In this document: one piece after another, positions 54,076 through 58,428 of the stretch
Layout of the letters: the number at the start of each line of letters is the position of its first letter
How positions within the stretch are numbered: position 1 is the first letter of the stretch
Assembly: GCA_009746045.1 (NCBI GenBank)
Contig: RPFO01002279.1
Span: 112,501 to 170,928, forward strand
Source: Mesostigma viride
Lineage: Eukaryota; Streptophyta; Mesostigmatophyceae; Mesostigmatales; Mesostigmataceae
DNA length: 58,428 bases
Direction of reading: 5' to 3'
Notes under the pieces: generated by a model
The model's input: only the letters and a program-made list of their open reading frames with translations
Database searches by the model: none
What the model was told of the DNA's origin: nothing
Program-made: the position numbers and the translations under genes

Positions 54076-54450
54076 AACCCGTTTACTCCAGGAATAGAGG
54101 AAGGAAACACACTACACTGCCGTGACCCAAGCCTATATGTGTTAATTCATTTAACACACGCCGAGTGCACACACGAGGGGTAGAACGTGCATAAATGGTC
54201 ACCAACGGTCCAACACGCTCGGGCCGACATGGCCCTCGCCTACAGATCAACGCTGGTCCACTACATTCTACCAAAGGATCAGGACCACTAGTAAAGTACG
54301 CGGCGCGGCGCCCAAAGGCACCCAATGTACCACGGTACTGTTACGAGGACAATAGTGTCCCGGTAGGAGCTACACGTAAACCTAGGGACAACCGAGGCAA
54401 AAGACCTAATTTACGTCCGTAACTACAACGAATTGTTACGCGACGTAACA
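53910..54450 (-). repeat. Element 3 LTR (5' in element orientation)
   Basis: 541 bp, TGTTACGTCC...GCGACGTAACA. Shorter than the partner LTR because it has one copy of a 27-28 bp unit (CACGCTGGTCCACTACAT-type) where the partner has two. Confidence 0.95.
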
Positions 54451-54455
54451 GTTGC

Positions 54456-54800
54456 CTTGCGAAGCCGTAGGAGCCGGGGGGGTCTGACCTCGCCCCCCCC
54501 CACACACACACCCCTTGCCCGTCGAGGGGGGGAAGGGGTCATGGGACTGAGGGGTCTCAACCCACCCGCCCCCTCCCCCTCACCCGGCCCCCTACCGTTG
54601 TACAGGTCAGACCCCCCCTTGTTTCCCCCAACCCCCACTTTCCCCCGTCCCCCCACCTTCCTCCCCTCCTCCCCACCTTACCCTATTGGACCCCCTTTTC
54701 CCCCAAAATTTCCCCCCCACAATCCACGCTCATCCCGGGCACTACCTCGGCATGCCGTACATCACCGACCAGCACCATTAAGCAGCGGCGCCTGCAGTTG
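54456..54800. other. C-rich low-complexity DNA between elements
   Basis: Polypyrimidine runs (CCCCCCCACACACACACCCC and similar). No coding signal supported. Confidence 0.4.
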
Positions 54801-55164
54801 GTAGCGTGCACTTAGTAGCTGAGTTAGCTCGCACCAATCAGGTAGACACATCACGTGGCCCCCCGCCCCGCGGGACTGCGCCCAGCTCAGCCTGGCCGGC
54901 ACCTCGACTTACGTGGGCCGGGCCCCGCAATGCTCGCCGCCGCAAGGCCCGCACCTTCAAAGAACAGCTAGTAGAGGACATGGGGGGGCTAGCCGGCTAG
55001 GCCTCTCCGTGATTTGGAACAAGATGATGGACAAGGCCAAGTGGGCCCAGGTCATAGAGGACAACGAACCCCCTCCCGTGGGGAAGCACCCGCTTGTTTG
55101 CAAACACGGGAAGCACACTAGACAGGACCCCTTGGGTAGAGAGCTTAGAATAGAGCTGGCTTGA
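54801..55164 (+). pseudogene. Possible C-terminal end of a non-LTR retrotransposon ORF2
   Basis: Two overlapping frames, offset by one base, read RLTWAGPRNARRRKARTFKE, QLVEDMGGLAG and then VIWNKMMDKAKWAQVIEDN, followed by PLVCKHGKHTRQDPLGREL. The R-x-T-W ... helix ... D-K-x-x-W pattern resembles the last residues of LINE reverse-transcriptase proteins. The simple-repeat tract that follows would fit a LINE tail. Weak evidence; it could be unrelated. Confidence 0.35.
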
Positions 55165-55207
55165 TCAATGTTGTAGATAGATTAGACCGGTAGGTTTGCG
55201 TGTCCCC

Positions 55208-56563
55208 ATCATCCATCCATCCATCCATCCATCCATATCCATCCATCCATCCATCCATCCATCCATCCATCCATCCATCCATCCATCCATCCATCCATCC
55301 ATCCATCCATCCATCCATCCATCCATCCATCCATCCATCCATCCATCCATCCATCCATCCATCCATCCATCCATCCATCCATCCATCCATCCATCCATCC
55401 ATCCATCCATCCATCCATCCATCCATCCATCCATCCATCCATCCATCCATCCATCCATCCATCCATCCATCCATCCATCCATCCATCCATCCATCCATCC
55501 ATCCATCCATCCATCCATCCATCCATCCATCCATCCATCCATCCATCCATCCATCCATCCATCCATCCATCCATCCATCCATCCATCCATCCATCCATCC
55601 ATCCATCCATCCATCCATCCATCCATCCATCCATCCATCCATCCATCCATCCATCCATCCATCCATCCATCCATCCATCCATCCATCCATCCATCCATCC
55701 ATCCATCCATCCATCCATCCATCCATCCATCCATCCATCCATCCATCCATCCATCCATCCATCCATCCATCCATCCATCCATCCATCCATCCATCCATCC
55801 ATCCATCCATCCATCCATCCATCCATCCATCCATCCATCCATCCATCCATCCATCCATCCATCCATCCATCCATCCATCCATCCATCCATCCATCCATCC
55901 ATCCATCCATCCATCCATCCATCCATCCATCCATCCATCCATCCATCCATCCATCCATCCATCCATCCATCCATCCATCCATCCATCCATCCATCCATCC
56001 ATCCATCCATCCATCCATCCATATCCATCCATCCATCCATATCCATCCATCCATCCATCCATCCATCCATCCATCCATCCATCCATCCATCCATCCATCC
56101 ATCCATCCATCCATCCATCCATCCATCCATCCATCCATCCATCCATCCATCCATCCATCCATCCATCCATCCATCCATCCATCCATCCATCCATCCATCC
56201 ATCCATCCATCCATCCATCCATCCATCCATCATCCATCCATCCATCCATCCATCCATCCATCCATCCATCCATCCATCCATCCATCCATCCATCCATCCA
56301 TCATCCATCCATCCATCCATCCATCCATCCATCCATCCATCCATCCATCCATCCATCCATCCATCCATCCATCCATCCATATCCATCCATCCATCCATCC
56401 ATCCATCCATCCATCCATCCATCCATCCATCCATCCATCCATCCATCCATCCATCCATCCATCCATCCATCCATCCATCCATCCATCCATCCATCCATCC
56501 ATCCATCCATCCATCCATCCATCCATCCATCCATCCATCCATCCATCCATCCATCCATCCATC
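55208..56563. repeat. (CATC)n microsatellite, 1.36 kb
   Basis: About 339 copies of CATC, with phase slips at about 55234, 56021, 56040, 56230, 56302 and 56380 (CATATCC or CATCATCC). A 4-bp unit gives the same four-residue periodic peptide in every frame (HPSI on one strand, WMDG on the other), so the long frames over it are artefacts. It ends directly at the LTR of element 4. Confidence 0.97.
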
Positions 56564-57136
56564 TGTTACGTCGCGTAACAATTCGTTGTAGTTACGGACG
56601 TAAATTAGGTCTTTTGCCTCGGTTGTCCCTAGGTTTACGTTTAGGCTCCTACCGGGACATTATTGTCCTCGTAACAGTACGGTGGTACATTGGGTGCCGT
56701 TGGGCGCCGCGCCGCGTACTTTACCAGTGGTCCTGATCCTGTGGTAGAATGTAGTGGACCAGCGTGCATCAGTAGATGTAGTGGACCAGCGTGCATCTGT
56801 AGGCGAGGGCCATGTCGGCCCGAGCGTGTTGGACCGTTGGTGACCATTTATGCGCGTTCTACCCTTTGTGTGTGCACTCGGCGTGTGTTAAATGAATTAA
56901 CACATATAGGCTTGGGTCACGGCAGTGTAGTTGTGTTTCCTTCCTCTATTCCTGGAGTAAACGGGTTTTGATAAATGGTTGTATGGCGTATTATAGTAAC
57001 ACTTACGTTAATGCATTGAGATCAGCTCCGTCACGTTCGTCTTTCGCCAGAGGGTTAAGTAGAGGAGGCCTGACTGGTTTAGGTAGTATCAGGCCCATTA
57101 GAGGTAGAGGCGGAGGTAGATATCCGCGGCGTAACA
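56564..57136 (+). repeat. Element 4 5' LTR
   Basis: 573 bp, TGTTACGTCGCGTAACAATT...GCGGCGTAACA, the reverse orientation of the element 3 LTRs. It carries two copies of the GTAGTGGACCAGCGTGCATC unit, like the 43660 LTR. Confidence 0.93.
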
Positions 57137-57285
57137 ATGGTTCCGGAGGAACTTCAGTAGGTAGTGAACGAGACGACTATCCCTTGCCACATACACCTGT
57201 TCAAGACCCCTTCCGCGTCCAGGAACAAGAAGTCGACACTTCCTTGATAGGTAATGGGCGGGTCGCCTTCAAGCTAGGAGAGTAG
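56968..57285 (+). CDS. Element 4 LTR-leader ORF, Arg/Gly-rich
   Basis: 105 residues: MINGCMAYYSNTYVNALRSA, RGLSRGGLTGLGSIRPIRGR, then across the LTR end and primer-binding site as RRNNGSGGTSVGSERDD, then DPFRVQEQEVDTSLIGNG and VAFKLGE, stop TAG at 57283. Fully open, with a homologue in element 3. It would lie on the genomic RNA upstream of ORF0 if transcription starts before 56968. A function is not known. Confidence 0.4.
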   Translation: MINGCMAYYSNTYVNALRSAPSRSSFARGLSRGGLTGLGSIRPIRGRGGGRYPRRNNGSGGTSVGSERDDYPLPHTPVQDPFRVQEQEVDTSLIGNGRVAFKLGE

Positions 57286-57645
57286 TGCTGCCCGTTTCGG
57301 GACACGCTCTACCTAGAAGCTAGACCTGCTCGCAGCGGATAAATCTTTCGTAGTTAGCCTGTCCTTCGCCTTGTTTTCCTGCTTACGTTGTTTTTCCTGT
57401 CTTAGATAGGGGAGTATTACTGTTCAGAGACGATTAGCGTCCTGGGTAGGTTCCACCTTTTCCTTCGTGCTGCTGTACATTAGACGGCGCCGCACTCGCA
57501 GAAAGTCACTGGGTCGCTGACTTATAGGACTACGAGCGCTGGACCATTGCCGCCCTCGTCATTTCGGTGATCCAGATAACCCAGCTAAGTCGACTCCTAC
57601 CCCTTCCACTCCTATCGTGACTACTCAAGAACAAGGTGCGTTACC

Positions 57646-58038
57646 ATGAGCCAGCGGCGATCTTTTACTGCTCCTTCCCATTCATCTAGTGATAATAGCT
57701 TAGCTAAATATTACGTAGTTATTACCCCTCAATGGTCAGCCATTTTCCTCTCTTTGGTCAGATGCTAGAAGATAGTGCAAAACCGTACATATAATGTAAT
57801 TAGGTACAAGAAATTTATGTCCTTCGAAGAAGCTCAGCAGTTCCTTATTGATCATAGCCAAACAGATTTAGGCCTTCATGTACGCCCTATTCCTCATGGT
57901 CGTCCTCCTGTAGAAGCTCTAGTCTTTGCTACCCCTCCTTCTTCTCCCCCTAAGAGGGCTGCATCCTCATCTAGCTTAGATACTCCTCTCACCTTAGAAT
58001 TCGGTTCCCTATCCATTACTGTTGTTAAAAAGGATTGA
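57646..58038 (+). CDS. Element 4 ORF0, RNase HI N-terminal (viroplasmin-like) domain protein
   Basis: ATG at 57646 (MSQRRSFTAPSHSSSDNSLA), then AKYYVVITPQWSAIFLS. One extra T and one missing G (57757-57772) put a TAG in frame locally, after which it continues VQNRTYNVIRYKKFMSFEEA, QQFLIDHSQTDLGLHVRPIP and ends LTLEFGSLSITVVKKD at 58038. Same domain as in elements 2 and 3. The compensating indels argue for sequence errors or recent decay. Confidence 0.7.
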
Positions 58039-58161
58039 TTTAAATTGTTTTCCTTCTTTAAGCCATTAAAAGCTTTTCTTTTCTTTCCTCGCCTTAAATT
58101 AGGCCTTGTCCTCTATCCTTGTTGCTTTCAGTTAGAATTCTGATCATTTACTTAAATAAAA

Positions 58162-58428
58162 ATGGATCCAGTGGTGGTAACATGTCGCCTATACCTACCA
58201 ATACTCCTACTATGAGTAATAATAATAATAATATTAACAACCATAACAACAATCGTGGTAACCGACGGGACCACTTGAAACGGTGCACCATCTCACTCCT
58301 CAAGGTAATCTTCGACCTCACCTCCTTCTCCTATTGCTGATGGTCGCCGTCGTCCCTCACTTACCCCTCCTACCTATGAACAACGTTCAACGTATGCAAG
58401 TCAGATTTAGTGATGACCCTTCCCTTAC
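58162..58428 (+). CDS. gag: Element 4 gag, start only (window end)
   Basis: ATG at 58162. Relative to element 3 one G is missing in the GTGGGTGG stretch, so the visible frame stops early. After that it reads GNMSPIPTNTPTMSNNNN-like sequence and a region matching the start of element 3 gag. The remainder lies beyond the window. Confidence 0.7.

Larger units (their letters stand above)
43660..54450 (-). mobile_element. LTR retrotransposon element 3 (Ty3/gypsy, chromodomain, with ORF0 and ORF3)
   Basis: 10.8 kb, perfect 5-bp target duplication GTTGC (43655-43659 and 54451-54455). Minus orientation: 5' LTR 53910-54450, primer-binding site, leader, ORF0, gag, protease, RT, RNase H, integrase, chromodomain, ORF3, polypurine tract, 3' LTR 43660-44237. 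It is the same family plan as element 2 but clearly diverged. The coding regions are cut into about ten frames by one-base changes, mostly all in one direction. Confidence 0.95.
56564..58428 (+). mobile_element. LTR retrotransposon element 4, 5' part (same family as element 3)
   Basis: Plus-strand LTR (56564-57136), primer-binding site TGGTTCCGGAGGAAC (57138-57152), leader, ORF0 and the start of gag, all homologous to element 3 reverse-complemented. It is inserted in the (CATC)n tract and continues past the end of the window. Confidence 0.9.

Noticed and set aside
55165-56591. Open frames of 353-478 residues over the CATC tract
   Set aside because: A tetranucleotide repeat without stop words stays open in all frames. 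The peptide is a four-residue period with no start or end signals of its own.

Overview
The window looks like nuclear DNA of a green alga (chlorophyte-type, genus not assignable by eye). The reasons are a GC-rich, GT-AG intron-bearing sensor histidine kinase gene, very abundant simple repeats and minisatellites, and several Ty3/gypsy LTR retrotransposons with chromodomain integrases. There is no bacterial operon structure, rRNA, convincing tRNA or CRISPR array.

Layout. Positions 1-11,865 hold the 5' part of one minus-strand gene. I can thread nine exons (about 797 codons) in one open phase, ending in a HisKA phospho-acceptor exon; the rest of the kinase lies beyond position 1. Its introns are full of minisatellites and of decayed copies of the neighbouring exon edges. 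Positions 11,866-13,664 are flanking DNA with a small TTACCGCGTTAAGTTGCG inverted-repeat element. Positions 13,665-42,753 are one LTR retrotransposon (element 1, minus strand) swollen to 29 kb by two insertions: an 8.0-kb terminal-inverted-repeat DNA transposon (15,064-23,087, TGT target duplication) and a complete younger LTR retrotransposon (element 2, 23,538-35,119, GTGTG target duplication). Positions 42,754-43,659 are flanking DNA. Positions 43,660-54,450 are LTR element 3 (minus, GTTGC target duplication). Positions 54,456-56,563 hold a probable non-LTR retrotransposon tail and a 1.36-kb (CATC)n tract. From 56,564 a fourth LTR element (same family as element 3, plus strand) runs off the window.

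Elements 2 and 3 share an unusual plan: LTR - small ORF0 with an RNase HI N-terminal (viroplasmin-like) domain - gag with CCHC knuckle - protease/RT/RNase H/integrase/chromodomain - an extra ORF3 of unknown function in the env position - polypurine tract - LTR. Element 1 lacks ORF0, has gag and pol in one frame separated by a single UGA, and carries its own extra 3' ORF that was split by both insertions. Most reading-frame breaks in these elements go in the direction expected from missing single bases. Part of the apparent decay may therefore be sequencing or assembly indels.

The observations most worth following are the exon-edge echoes in the histidine-kinase introns, the ORF0 viroplasmin-like domain, the conserved ORF3, an Arg/Gly-rich ORF reading through LTR and primer-binding site in the element 3/4 family, and a perfect 297-bp-arm hairpin covering the start of the DNA transposon's gene.
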